Below, one piece after another: positions 54,503 through 64,000 of a stretch of DNA of 64,000 nucleotides. Position 1 is the first letter of the stretch; every line of letters begins with the position of its first letter. The notes beneath the pieces were generated by a model. That model was not told where the DNA came from. It saw only the letters and a list, made by a program, of their open reading frames with translations, and made no database searches. The stretch is from NCBI RefSeq assembly GCF_900088415.1, contig NZ_FLLQ01000001.1, positions 1,240,001-1,304,000 on the forward strand, given 5' to 3'. Both the position numbers and the translations under genes were made by a program. This stretch comes from Vibrio mediterranei. GTDB lineage: Bacteria; Pseudomonadota; Gammaproteobacteria; Enterobacterales; Vibrionaceae.

Positions 54503-57500
54503 ATGAGTGCGTTGTCTCTATTTGGGTTGGCAAAAGTGTCTGGTACGTTAGTAATAGATGCTCAAGGAAAACTCACCATTCTTCCGGAAGGAACGGAACC
54601 AAGACCGGGAGACGTTGTGATCAACGTTTTGAACGATGCAGAAGTAGGCGAAGACTTAGACCTTGTATTGATTCAAGAAGAGGGTGAAAGCCAAGAGATC
54701 GATGTTTCTGATATAGATGCCGAAGAAATCATTGCTGCCATTGAGGCCGGAGAAGACCCTACTCAAAATGAAGAACAAGCTACTGCAGCAGGCGAAGCGA
54801 ACGGATCAAGCCCAACGACCACTGGCGCTATAGAACGTGATAGTTCGCAAACTCTCGCTCAAACTCAGTTCGACACCTCTGGCCTAGAAGCGCAAGGTCT
54901 AACCGCAACGCAATCTAATACTCTCCTTCAGGTACTCGTCAACTCAGCTCCGCAAATTCTTAGTGAAGCCTTAGCTGGAAACGCTGTGGAAGCAGGCCAT
55001 AACTCCGACGGTAGTGATTTTGACGGTACTGCTGAGCTGACAGGTCAGCTTTTAGCTACTGACCTCGAATTTGACGATGGAACGTTGACCTGGAATGTGA
55101 CTTCTACTCCGGACAATCTTTCTGACTACGGTGAATTCGAGCTCTCCGATAATGGGGAATGGACCTTCCGTTTAAATAATGATTCCGATGCCACACAAGC
55201 TTTAAACGTCAATGATACCGTAACACTCTCCTTTACCGTTCAAGTCACTGATCCCCTAAACTCCTCTACCTCGCAGCCAGTTGTAATCACCATTAGTGGC
55301 ACCAACGATAAACCAGTAATCAGTGCAAATAGCGAAATTAGTGGCGACATTGTTGAAGCTGGACACAATGATGACGGTTCAGAGAACACAGGAACAGCAT
55401 CGGTGAGCGGGCAGTTGAACGCCACAGATGTTGACTCTCCAACCGAAAGTTTGATTTGGTCAGAAGACGGAGATGTGTCTTCAGCATATGGTGATTTTTC
55501 GATTACAGAAGCCGGCCTTTGGACATTTGAACTTGATAACACAGCAGATGAAGTTCAAGCCTTACGAGAAGGGCAATCAACTTCTCTTGAATTCAAAGTC
55601 AAAGTCACTGACGACCAAGGTGTCGATGTCTTTCAAACGATTGTTATCAATATCCAAGGTACGAACGATAAGCCAGTAATTGACTCAGAATTGGTTACAG
55701 AAGGTGAAGTAAGAGAGTCTGGGCATTTTGATAATGGTACTGAGGATGCCGGAGTACCAAGTACAGGTGGTCAACTTTCAGCGACGGATGTGGATTCTTC
55801 AAACTTAACGTGGAGCTCAGTTGGGGATGTTAGCAGCCCGTACGGTACATTCAATATCACAAGTGATGGCTTGTGGAGCTTTGTAATTGATAATGAAGCG
55901 GATGCCGTAGAAGCGTTAAACGAGAATGATACAGAACAGTTGACGTTTACCGTTCAGGTTGAAGACGAACAGGGTGCAATTGTCACTCAAACCATTTCTG
56001 TCACCGTAAAAGGCACCAATGATAAGCCAGTCTTGGACTCTGAGCTCGTTACAGAAGGTGAAGTAAGGGAGTCCGGACATTTTGACAATGGTACTGAGGA
56101 TACCGGAGTACCAAGTACAGGTGGTCAACTTTCAGCGACGGATGTAGATTCCTCAAACTTAACGTGGAGTCCAGCAGGCGATGTTAGCAACCCGTACGGT
56201 ACATTTAATATCACAAGTGATGGCTTGTGGAGCTTTGTAATTGATAACGAAGCTGATGCAGTTGAAGCGTTAGCTGAAGGTGATGAAGTTCCTTTGAGCT
56301 TTACCGTTCAAGTTGAAGACGAACAGGGTGCTGTGGTTACTCAAACCATTTCTGTCACAGTAAAAGGTACCAATGATGCGCCAGTGATTGATTCCGCCAA
56401 AGACATTGGTCGTGTGCGTGAAGCAGGTGATGGCGTGGAAGGAAAAGACGTCACCCGTGGCCGTATTGAAGCGTCTGATGTGGATAATGGCTCAGAGCTA
56501 AGCTACTCGGTACAAGACGGTGGCAATACCGATTACGGTACCTTCTCCGTGAATGATAATGGTCGTTGGAAGTTTGAATTAGATAACGACTCAGAGATGA
56601 CAGACGCGCTCGCGAAGGGCGAAAAAGTCACCTTGAACTACGTGGTCGTGGTGACCGACGAGCATGGTGCAGAAGTGACGCAAGCGGTGTCGATCATCGT
56701 GAAAGGCACCAATGATGCGCCAGTGATTGATTCCGCCAAAGACATTGGTCGTGTGCGTGAAGCAGGTGATGGCGTGGAAGGAAAAGACGTCACCCGCGGC
56801 CGCATTGAAGCGTCTGACGTGGATAATGGATCAGAGCTAAGCTACTCGGTACAAGACGGTGGCAATACCGATTACGGTACTTTCTCCGTGAATGATAATG
56901 GTCGTTGGAAGTTTGAATTAGATAACGACTCAGAGATGACAGACGCGCTCGCGAAGGGTGAAAAAGTTACCTTGAACTACGTGGTCGTGGTGACCGACGA
57001 GCATGGTGCAGAAGTGACACAAGCGGTGTCGATCATCGTGAAAGGCACCAATGATGCGCCAGTGATTGATTCCGCCAAAGACATTGGTCGTGTGCGCGAG
57101 GCAGGCGATGGCGTGGAAGGAAAAGACGTCACCCGTGGCCGTATTGAAGCGTCTGACGTAGATAATGGCTCAGAGCTCAGTTACTCGGTACAAGACGGTG
57201 GCAATACCGATTACGGTACCTTCTCCGTGAATGATAATGGTCGTTGGAAGTTTGAATTAGATAACGACTCAGAGATGACAGACGCGCTCGCGAAGGGCGA
57301 AAAAGTCACCTTGAACTACGTGGTCGTGGTGACCGACGAGCATGGTGCAGAAGTGACGCAAGCGGTGTCGATCATCGTGAAAGGCACCAATGATGCACCA
57401 GTGATTGATTCCGCCAAAGACATTGGTCGTGTGCGTGAAGCAGGCGATGGCGTGGAAGGAAAAGACGTCACCCGTGGCCGCATTGAAGCGTCTGACGTGG

Positions 57501-60500
57501 ATAATGGCTCAGAGCTAAGCTACTCGGTACAAGACGGGGGCAATACCGATTACGGTACCTTCTCCGTGAATGATAGTGGTCGTTGGAAGTTTGAATTAGA
57601 TAACGACTCAGAGATGACAGACGCGCTCGCGAAGGGCGAAAAAGTCACCTTGAACTACGTGGTCGTGGTGACCGACGAGCATGGTGCAGAAGTGACGCAA
57701 GCGGTGTCGATCATCGTGAAAGGCACCAATGATGCACCAGTGATTGATTCCGCCAAAGACATTGGTCGTGTGCGTGAAGCAGGCGATGGCGTGGAAGGAA
57801 AAGACGTCACCCGTGGCCGCATTGAAGCGTCTGACGTGGATAATGGCTCAGAGCTAAGCTACTCGGTACAAGACGGGGGCAATACCGATTACGGTACCTT
57901 CTCCGTGAATGATAGTGGTCGTTGGAAGTTTGAATTAGATAACGACTCAGAGATGACAGACGCGCTCGCGAAGGGCGAAAAAGTCACCTTGAACTACGTG
58001 GTCGTGGTGACCGACGAGCATGGTGCAGAAGTGACGCAAGCGGTGTCGATCATCGTGAAAGGCACCAATGATGCGCCAGTGATTGATTCCGCCAAAGACA
58101 TTGGTCGTGTGCGTGAAGCAGGTGATGGCGTGGAAGGAAAAGACGTCACCCGCGGCCGCATTGAAGCGTCTGATGTGGATAATGGCTCAGAGCTAAGCTA
58201 CTCGGTACAAGACGGTGGCAATACCGATTACGGTACTTTCTCCGTGAATGATAATGGTCGTTGGAAGTTTGAATTGGACAACGACTCAGAGATGACAGAC
58301 GCGCTCGCGAAGGGTGAAAAAATCACCTTGAACTACGTGGTCGTGGTGACCGACGAGCATGGTGCAGAAGTGACACAAGCGGTGTCGGTCATCGTGAAAG
58401 GCACCAATGATGCACCAGTGATTGATTCTGCGAAAGACATTGGTCGCGTGCGTGAAGCCGGCGATGGCGTGGAAGGAAAAGACGTCACCCGCGGCCGCAT
58501 TGAAGCGTCTGACGTGGATAATGGCTCAGAGCTAAGCTACTCGGTACAAGACGGTGGCAATACCGATTACGGTATCTTCTCCGTGAATGATAATGGTCGT
58601 TGGAAGTTTGAATTAGACAACGACTCAGAGATGACAGACGCGCTTGCGAAGGGCGAAAAAGTCACCTTGAACTACGTGGTCGTGGTGACCGACGAGCATG
58701 GTGCAGAAGTGACACAAGCGGTGTCGATCATCGTGAAAGGCACCAATGATGCACCAGTGATTGATTCTGCGAAAGACATTGGTCGTGTGCGTGAAGCAGG
58801 TGATGGTGTGGAAGGAAAAGATGTCACACGTGGCCGCATTGAAGCGTCTGACGTGGATAATGGCTCAGAGCTAAGCTACTCGGTACAAGACGGTGGCAAT
58901 ACCGATTACGGTACCTTCTCCGTGAATGATAATGGTCGCTGGAAGTTTGAATTAGATAACAATCTAGAGGCTACCCAACAACTGACTGATGGCGATAAAG
59001 TTAGACTAGAATACACAGTGATTGTGACTGATGAGCATGGTGCATCTGTTGAACAGCTGGTCACAATCATCGTTAAAGGGACGAATGACGGTCCTGCTTC
59101 TGAAGACTTCTCAATTACACTCTCCGGAGATGACGCGATTCCAGTTATTTTTGATACTGGAGAAGGGTCGATTGAGGGCGATGGAACCGACCATATCTCG
59201 GACTACGAAGATGATCGCAGTACGACAGATGGAAAGACACTGTCAGTTGTAATCACTGAACTGCCTTTAGGCGGCACACTTCTCTACACTGAAAACGGTG
59301 CAACTCGAGCGATTGTTGAAGCTGACCTCCATATCGAAGGAGGGGCCAATGGCACACCGTTTAACCCAGATAATATTTCCTATCTACCAGATGAAAGTGC
59401 TCAAGGTTTTGTTTTAGGTATTAAAGATTCGCAAGGGTTAGACAGTGAAGCCAGTTCGCAAACCGATTTCTTAAACTGGGGCTCTCCTGGTGATAATCCC
59501 GGAGAGCGTATTTTAACTTTGGGTGATGACTCGATCAGGATTACCTCAACCGGCGGGGATCTAACTCAGTACCGGGGAGATGCTAATCACGTTGGATTTG
59601 GTCTTGGTGTCGGTGGTGGACAAGGCATCAATGAGGGAGAGACTATTTCGATTGATTTCTCCGAGAGACCAGCCACTTCAGTGACATTAGGACTAGATGG
59701 TCTAGGTGGCTTCTTTGATGAAAATCTCAACAATGCCAACGAGTCATCAGTACTAGTTACCGTTACCTTAAGTGATGGTTCAACGAGAGTTCTAGATCCG
59801 ATTCAAAAGACGACGTCTGGTAATGGCGATCTTGATTTAGACCTTACGATATCGATCGATGATCTTTCTGGCGCAGAAGGATTACAAATATATGGTGTCA
59901 CGGTTGGAACGGAAGGTAATGGAAACTGGGAACTAAGATATCTAGAGACTAGTTTAGAAGATTCCTTTGACTATAAAGCACTTGATTCTGATGGCGCATT
60001 TAGTAATGAATCAACCGTGACCATCGATGATCAACGTACCAACCTAGCACCAGATGCGATTGATGATCCAGAGTCTTATACCCTTGTTCAAGGTGATATG
60101 GGAGCAGGCGATCAAGGTTGGGATATGGTTGACAGCATTCAGGCGAAATATGAAGGCCACCTTGTTAACTACAACATAGATGGTACTGATCGTATTGGCA
60201 TTCCTGATGGCACTACAAACGATGGCCCTGAATCTCAAATTCAATATAACCGAGGCGATGACAAATCTGAACAGCTCATTATCACACTGAAAGAGCCAGC
60301 TGTAGATGGGGCTTTCTCTGTAACCAACTTGTTCGCTAATGAGGGCGGGGCAGGCAGCCATGAACAAGGCAAGTGGAGTGCTTATTTAGGTGATACTCTG
60401 GTTGCCAGTGATTATTTCAATAATGAGTCAGGTAATAAAGGCACGTTTGACATTGAAACAGGCGGCTTTGCCTACGATACATTGGTATTTGAGTCTGTTG

Positions 60501-63500
60501 ATTTCACAGGTGGTCCTGCACGTGGTACGGACTCTTCCGATTATTTCCTTCAGGGTATTGAAGTGGTCGGTGCGGGCGCTTATGTCTTTGACCATGATGA
60601 ACCTGTCGTTATTCCGCTTTCAGAGATTTTATCTAACGACGATGCGGTGGATGGTGACGATATTCGTATCACTTACGTGTTCGGTGAGACGCAAGGTGAT
60701 GCGCGTATTGAAGGTGGTAATGTCATTTTCGATTTGCCTGAAGGCTTTGCGGGTCGCACTGAGTTCCAGTACCAAATTACCGACGATAAAGGTGGCTTTG
60801 ACACTGCAACAGTGAATGTTCTGGTCAACCCTGGACCGATTTCAGTCAACGGGTTTGAGATAGGTACGGCTAGTGTTGAAGAAGGGGAGAGCTTCTCCTA
60901 TAACGTGACTCTGGACGGTTCTACCAATGTGAAGACTTTCTTTGACATTGAGTTTGGCGCTAATGGCGATGAGGCTTCAGCTAATGATGTTGACCCATCG
61001 ACTATGACCTTCAGCAATGGGGTCACTTACAACGAGGTGACTGGAGAGCTTGAAGTTCCTGCTAACGTTTCTGACTTTACGATTACATTGCCGACAATCG
61101 ATGATAATCGTTATGAGGGTGACGAAGGCTTTACTCTGGTAGTCGACGGTCAAACCGTGACTGGAGATATTCAAGATAACGATCCAATCACACTCTCATT
61201 GAGTGGTGGTGGGGAAGTGAGCGAAGATGCGGGAAGTGTTCCGTTCACTCTGTCTTTAAGTAATCCTTCTGATGTTGACCTCACGGTAGCGCTCGATCGA
61301 CTCGATGTTGATACCGATGATGATGACTTTACTACTACGACGGCGAGCTATAACGATGGGACGACCAATGTTCCACTACAGATTGTTAATGGCCAGATTA
61401 CCATTCCAGCTGGTGTTACCTCCGTTAATATCCAAGTAGGTATCCAAGATAACGATGTCTATGAGCAAGATGAGAACTTTACGTTAAAAGTGACTGAGCC
61501 AGCTGGTCTGACAGTTAACGGTAACGTAGGCGTATCTGCTGGTGCCACTATTTCTGATGATGGGCAACTAGGCGGGCAGTCTGGTGGTGATAATGATAAT
61601 TTAGCTCCTACCATTGACTTAAATGGCGAAGATTACGAGATTGTTTTTGAGAGTGAAAGAGCGGGTTACTCTAATGTGTTTGGTTATTTTTACACCGACT
61701 CACAAGGTAATCCAACCGACCCTGTAGTGTTAATACATGATACTAATGCGGGACTTGCCAATGATCAGTTATTAGCTGAACTGGATTCTAAGGAAGGGCT
61801 GGAATTTTTCCTTATTGCCAATGGTGCAAATCAAACCCCAGATGATGCAGTACTCAGTTTTAATGCTCAAGGCGACTTGCTGGTAAACGGCCAGATACCA
61901 AGTAAGCCTGTCTACTTATCAACAGAAGATAGTGTTCAGTATCAATTTACGGTTTCTGGAGTTGATGACGGTGCACTGGAAATCCGTGTTGAAGATATCG
62001 CGTACGATGAGAGTGATAAAGACTTTAATGATCTAGTCGTCACCCTGCGTCCGACTAATGCAAGTGATGGTACGGGTTACACTACGACCTTTAGTGAAGG
62101 TGATGATCCTGTTGTCATTGTTGACCAAGATGTCACTGTCACAGATGATATCGATGTGATAACTAGAGCTGAAATTACCCTGACCAACGCTCAGTCTGGT
62201 GACTCAATTGCACTCGCAGCTGCGGCGGTACTTGCTTCAGGTTTGACAATCACTCATGCATTAGGCTCCGATACTATTGTGATAAGTGGCACGAGCAGTG
62301 CTTCAGATTATGAGGCTGCACTGAAGTGGGTTGAGTTTAGTAATGATAGTGAAGATCCAAGTGCGATTCCGAGACAGATAGAAATCAAGGTGTTCGATGA
62401 CCAAAATATCGAATCAAACACGGCAATTTCAACGATTAATGTCGTTCCTATCAATGACGGACCAGAATCAGAAAGCTTTAGTTTCAGCATTACTGATAAT
62501 GATGTTACAGCTGTCGTATTTGATACTACGAGAGCTGCCGTTGATGGTGTAGATTCTGGAGACGGCGATGACCATATTTCGGATATTGAAGATGACATAA
62601 ATTCTGAACAGGTTCTAGTTGCGATCACGGAGCTTCCGATTGGTGGTACGCTCTACCATGATGGTGAGGAAATCACTCAGACAAATGTCGCCAACGGTGA
62701 TACGTTTGATCCAACTAAGATAACCTATGAGCCTGATTCAGACGCTCAAGGCTTCATTCTTGGTACTAAAGTGGTGCCAACATCGAGTGATATGGAAAGT
62801 ACTCAAGATGAGTTTTACAACTGGGGAACTGAAGTCGATGGTAGGAATAGAGTATTAGAGCTACCTAACACTGACGGCAGCACAGACAGTATCACCATTA
62901 ACAGTAACAAAGGTAATCTCACTCAGTACCGAGGTGATGTTCAAGATAATCATGTTGGTCATGGCTTAGGTATTGGTGGCGGCCAAGGTATTAATGAAGG
63001 TGAGTGGTTATCTATAAACTTTGCAGATCGTCTTGCTACACATGTCAACCTTGGATTGGATGGCATGGGAGGCTATTTCTATAGTGATTTAGGTGGTCGA
63101 AACGAATCTGCTGTCACGATTAAGGTTACACTCAGCAATGGTGATACCGTTGATTACACACCTGATGTACAAAAAGATACGTCAGGTAATGACGTATTAT
63201 TCCATGAACTTAGCTTCTCTGTTGATGATTTAGGCGATGTTGAAGAGGGGACTCTCATTGCTGGAGTGAGTGTTGGTACCGATGGCCGAGGTAACTGGGA
63301 GTTACGCTATCTAGAAACAGCACTGAACGACAGCTTTAAATACAAAGCGGTTGACTCCGATGAAGGTGAGAGCCTTGAGTCCGTCGTTACCATCATTGAT
63401 GAGCGTGATAATAATATGCCACCAACGCTCGATCTTGACTTAAGTGCTGACGGTACAGGCTTCGATACGAATTACCAAGAAGGTGATAGTGCTATTGAGA

Positions 63501-64000
63501 TTGTCGATAGTGACATCACCATTTTTGACGAAAAAAATGTCATCTATGAGGCCGAAATTGTCTTTACCAATCCAAAAGCGGGTGACAATTTTGGGATTGA
63601 TGGTGCGACTAACCCACTGCTTAGTGGGATTAGTTATACAACAGAAGTACTCGATTCTGGTGCAATTAAAATCACTCTGAGCGGAGAAGCAACACCTGCC
63701 GATTATGAGGCTGCTATTCAGCTAATTGAATTCTCCAACTCCTCACAATCTCCGGATGATGAGGACAGAGTCATTGAAATCACGACATTTGATGATGAAA
63801 TGCAACCATCAAATACCGCAGTTTCAACCATTAACTTTACTGCGATCGCTGACCTAGTTGTTGCCGCCGCGATCGGTGACGAAGACAACAAGATTGCGTT
63901 GGATATACAATTGCCAGCTAACAGTGATGCGACGTCAGTAGTAATTAGCGATATACCTGACGGCGCTACATTATACTCGGGTGATTCCACGTTATCAGTG
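54503..64000 (+). CDS. Giant type I-secreted repeat adhesin (N-terminal part)
   Basis: One open frame from ATG 54503 (AAGGAG upstream) to the window edge, at least 3166 codons, strongly acidic and almost free of cysteine. Residues 1-130 form a retention-module-like N-terminus (SALSLFGLAKVSGTLVIDAQGKL) with a TAAG at residues 94-97, the LapG protease type. VCBS/cadherin-like repeats of about 113-121 residues span about 150-1530. T1SS-143-type modules with GGGQGINEGE follow at about 1530-1840 and 2650-2960, with Calx-beta repeats at about 2113-2353 and a DUF4114-like domain at about 2373-2526. The RTX signal would lie beyond the window. A biofilm or host-surface adhesin is the likely role. Confidence 0.93.
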   Translation, partial: MSALSLFGLAKVSGTLVIDAQGKLTILPEGTEPRPGDVVINVLNDAEVGEDLDLVLIQEEGESQEIDVSDIDAEEIIAAIEAGEDPTQNEEQATAAGEANGSSPTTTGAIERDSSQTLAQTQFDTSGLEAQGLTATQSNTLLQVLVNSAPQILSEALAGNAVEAGHNSDGSDFDGTAELTGQLLATDLEFDDGTLTWNVTSTPDNLSDYGEFELSDNGEWTFRLNNDSDATQALNVNDTVTLSFTVQVTDPLNSSTSQPVVITISGTNDKPVISANSEISGDIVEAGHNDDGSENTGTASVSGQLNATDVDSPTESLIWSEDGDVSSAYGDFSITEAGLWTFELDNTADEVQALREGQSTSLEFKVKVTDDQGVDVFQTIVINIQGTNDKPVIDSELVTEGEVRESGHFDNGTEDAGVPSTGGQLSATDVDSSNLTWSSVGDVSSPYGTFNITSDGLWSFVIDNEADAVEALNENDTEQLTFTVQVEDEQGAIVTQTISVTVKGTNDKPVLDSELVTEGEVRESGHFDNGTEDTGVPSTGGQLSATDVDSSNLTWSPAGDVSNPYGTFNITSDGLWSFVIDNEADAVEALAEGDEVPLSFTVQVEDEQGAVVTQTISVTVKGTNDAPVIDSAKDIGRVREAGDGVEGKDVTRGRIEASDVDNGSELSYSVQDGGNTDYGTFSVNDNGRWKFELDNDSEMTDALAKGEKVTLNYVVVVTDEHGAEVTQAVSIIVKGTNDAPVIDSAKDIGRVREAGDGVEGKDVTRGRIEASDVDNGSELSYSVQDGGNTDYGTFSVNDNGRWKFELDNDSEMTDALAKGEKVTLNYVVVVTDEHGAEVTQAVSIIVKGTNDAPVIDSAKDIGRVREAGDGVEGKDVTRGRIEASDVDNGSELSYSVQDGGNTDYGTFSVNDNGRWKFELDNDSEMTDALAKGEKVTLNYVVVVTDEHGAEVTQAVSIIVKGTNDAPVIDSAKDIGRVREAGDGVEGKDVTRGRIEASDVDNGSELSYSVQDGGNTDYGTFSVNDSGRWKFELDNDSEMTDALAKGEKVTLNYVVVVTDEHGAEVTQAVSIIVKGTNDAPVIDSAKDIGRVREAGDGVEGKDVTRGRIEASDVDNGSELSYSVQDGGNTDYGTFSVNDSGRWKFELDNDSEMTDALAKGEKVTLNYVVVVTDEHGAEVTQAVSIIVKGTNDAPVIDSAKDIGRVREAGDGVEGKDVTRGRIEASDVDNGSELSYSVQDGGNTDYGTFSVNDNGRWKFELDNDSEMTDALAKGEKITLNYVVVVTDEHGAEVTQAVSVIVKGTNDAPVIDSAKDIGRVREAGDGVEGKDVTRGRIEASDVDNGSELSYSVQDGGNTDYGIFSVNDNGRWKFELDNDSEMTDALAKGEKVTLNYVVVVTDEHGAEVTQAVSIIVKGTNDAPVIDSAKDIGRVREAGDGVEGKDVTRGRIEASDVDNGSELSYSVQDGGNTDYGTFSVNDNGRWKFELDNNLEATQQLTDGDKVRLEYTVIVTDEHGASVEQLVTIIVKGTNDGPASEDFSITLSGDDAIPVIFDTGEGSIEGDGTDHISDYEDDRSTTDGKTLSVVITELPLGGTLLYTENGATRAIVEADLHIEGGANGTPFNPDNISYLPDESAQGFVLGIKDSQGLDSEASSQTDFLNWGSPGDNPGERILTLGDDSIRITSTGGDLTQYRGDANHVGFGLGVGGGQGINEGETISIDFSERPATSVTLGLDGLGGFFDENLNNANESSVLVTVTLSDGSTRVLDPIQKTTSGNGDLDLDLTISIDDLSGAEGLQIYGVTVGTEGNGNWELRYLETSLEDSFDYKALDSDGAFSNESTVTIDDQRTNLAPDAIDDPESYTLVQGDMGAGDQGWDMVDSIQAKYEGHLVNYNIDGTDRIGIPDGTTNDGPESQIQYNRGDDKSEQLIITLKEPAVDGAFSVTNLFANEGGAGSHEQGKWSAYLGDTLVASDYFNNESGNKGTFDIETGGFAYDTLVFESVDFTGGPARGTDSSDYFLQGIEVVGAGAYVFDHDEPVVIPLSEILSNDDAVDGDDIRITYVFGETQGDARIEGGNVIFDLPEGFAGRTEFQYQITDDKGGFDTATVNVLVNPGPISVNGFEIGTASVEEGESFSYNVTLDGSTNVKTFFDIEFGANGDEASANDVDPSTMTFSNGVTYNEVTGELEVPANVSDFTITLPTIDDNRYEGDEGFTLVVDGQTVTGDIQDNDPITLSLSGGGEVSEDAGSVPFTLSLSNPSDVDLTVALDRLDVDTDDDDFTTTTASYNDGTTNVPLQIVNGQITIPAGVTSVNIQVGIQDNDVYEQDENFTLKVTEPAGLTVNGNVGVSAGATISDDGQLGGQSGGDNDNLAPTIDLNGEDYEIVFESERAGYSNVFGYFYTDSQGNPTDPVVLIHDTNAGLANDQLLAELDSKEGLEFFLIANGANQTPDDAVLSFNAQGDLLVNGQIPSKPVYLSTEDSVQYQFTVSGVDDGALEIRVEDIAYDESDKDFNDLVVTLRPTNASDGTGYTTTFSEGDDPVVIVDQDVTVTDDIDVITRAEITLTNAQSGDSIALAAAAVLASGLTITHALGSDTIVISGTSSASDYEAALKWVEFSNDSEDPSAIPRQIEIKVFDDQNIESNTAISTINVVPINDGPESESFSFSITDNDVTAVVFDTTRAAVDGVDSGDGDDHISDIEDDINSEQVLVAITELPIGGTLYHDGEEITQTNVANGDTFDPTKITYEPDSDAQGFILGTKVVPTSSDMESTQDEFYNWGTEVDGRNRVLELPNTDGSTDSITINSNKGNLTQYRGDVQDNHVGHGLGIGGGQGINEGEWLSINFADRLATHVNLGLDGMGGYFYSDLGGRNESAVTIKVTLSNGDTVDYTPDVQKDTSGNDVLFHELSFSVDDLGDVEEGTLIAGVSVGTDGRGNWELRYLETALNDSFKYKAVDSDEGESLESVVTIIDERDNNMPPTLDLDLSADGTGFDTNYQEGDSAIEIVDSDITIFDEKNVIYEAEIVFTNPKAGDNFGIDGATNPLLSGISYTTEVLDSGAIKITLSGEATPADYEAAIQLIEFSNSSQSPDDEDRVIEITTFDDEMQPSNTAVSTINFTAIADLVVAAAIGDEDNKIALDIQLPANSDATSVVISDIPDGATLYSGDSTLSV
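54950..56380 (+). repeat. Four diverged VCBS-type repeats of the adhesin
   Basis: Repeat starts, aligned on the NDKPVI-type junction, are at 54950, 55313, 55673 and 56027, giving periods of 363, 360, 354 and 354 bp. They share the EAGH-NDGS-x-T-x-G-LxATD pattern. The third and fourth are the most alike, sharing long identical stretches such as GTACCAAGTACAGGTGGTCA. Confidence 0.85.
56381..59092 (+). repeat. Eight tandem, nearly identical 339-bp repeats of the adhesin
   Basis: Units start at 56381, 56720, 57059, 57398, 57737, 58076, 58415 and 58754, each exactly 339 bp (113 codons), in frame. Each encodes PVIDSAKDIGRVREAGDGVE and then a VCBS fold. The eighth unit diverges in its last third (NLEATQQLTDGD). 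Units 4 and 5 differ at one base in 339, at the last codon. Confidence 0.97.

Noticed and set aside
56381..59092. CRISPR array or mobile element for the regular repeats
   Set aside because: The 339-bp units are contiguous, in frame, and encode a VCBS-type domain. There are no spacers.

Overview
The window looks like the replication-origin region of the second chromosome of a Vibrio (Vibrionaceae). At 42.0-47.4 kb lie parB2, parA2, an origin with six ATGATCAT iterons spaced 22-23 bp, a perfect DnaA box and an ATCA-rich unwinding region, followed by rctB, the initiator specific to Vibrio chromosome II. Seven perfect copies of TTTACANTGTAAA, the parS2 centromere sequence bound by ParB2, lie between 21.7 and 51.5 kb, four of them within 110 bp. 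A Qrr-type quorum-sensing small RNA, a DUF368 (PopT-like) lipid-carrier transporter and an RctB-type origin all fit Vibrio.

Layout, left to right. 0-5.8 kb: carbon-phosphorus lyase operon phnFGHIJKLM on the minus strand (phnM cut by the window edge), with two probable PhnF operators upstream. 6.2-12.4 kb: DUF368 transporter, then an envelope-sensing group (outer-membrane porin, periplasmic binding-protein-like protein, divergent hybrid histidine kinase) and a DUF445 membrane protein. 12.6-22.6 kb: a chemoreceptor, the Qrr RNA, an AraC regulator, a MATE pump, a LysR regulator divergent from an alkylsulfatase, a YegD-like Hsp70, a GNAT acetyltransferase and an unknown protein. 22.8-31.5 kb: an L-ascorbate utilisation locus with ulaAB (fused IIC-IIB), ulaC, ulaF, ulaD, ulaE and a HAD phosphatase on one strand, and ulaR, ulaG, a small unknown gene and a second HAD phosphatase on the other. 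31.6-39.6 kb: thioesterase, TetR regulator with its alcohol dehydrogenase, a lone lipoamide dehydrogenase, a lipoprotein, an MFS transporter divergent from soxR across a textbook SoxR box, and a FapA-family protein. 39.6-49.4 kb: parS2 cluster, tmcA, parB2, parA2, oriCII, rctB, small conserved genes and a YebC-family gene, with a further set of RctB-like sites about 4 kb past the origin. 49.4-54.3 kb: DUF2798 protein, LysR regulator, beta-hydroxyacid dehydrogenase, DCC protein, DUF4344 metallopeptidase and the glutamate/sodium symporter gltS. 54.5 kb to the end: the first 3166 codons of a giant type I-secreted adhesin with an N-terminal retention module, a LapG-type TAAG site and a tandem array of eight nearly identical 339-bp repeats.

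Functionally the window combines chromosome II replication and partitioning with accessory metabolism (phosphonate, ascorbate, alkyl sulfate) and surface or sensory functions. The observations most worth following up are the RctB-like cluster outside the origin, the Qrr gene whose upstream region lacks a correctly spaced sigma-54 promoter, the sensor group at 7.2-11.6 kb, and the homogenised repeat array in the adhesin.
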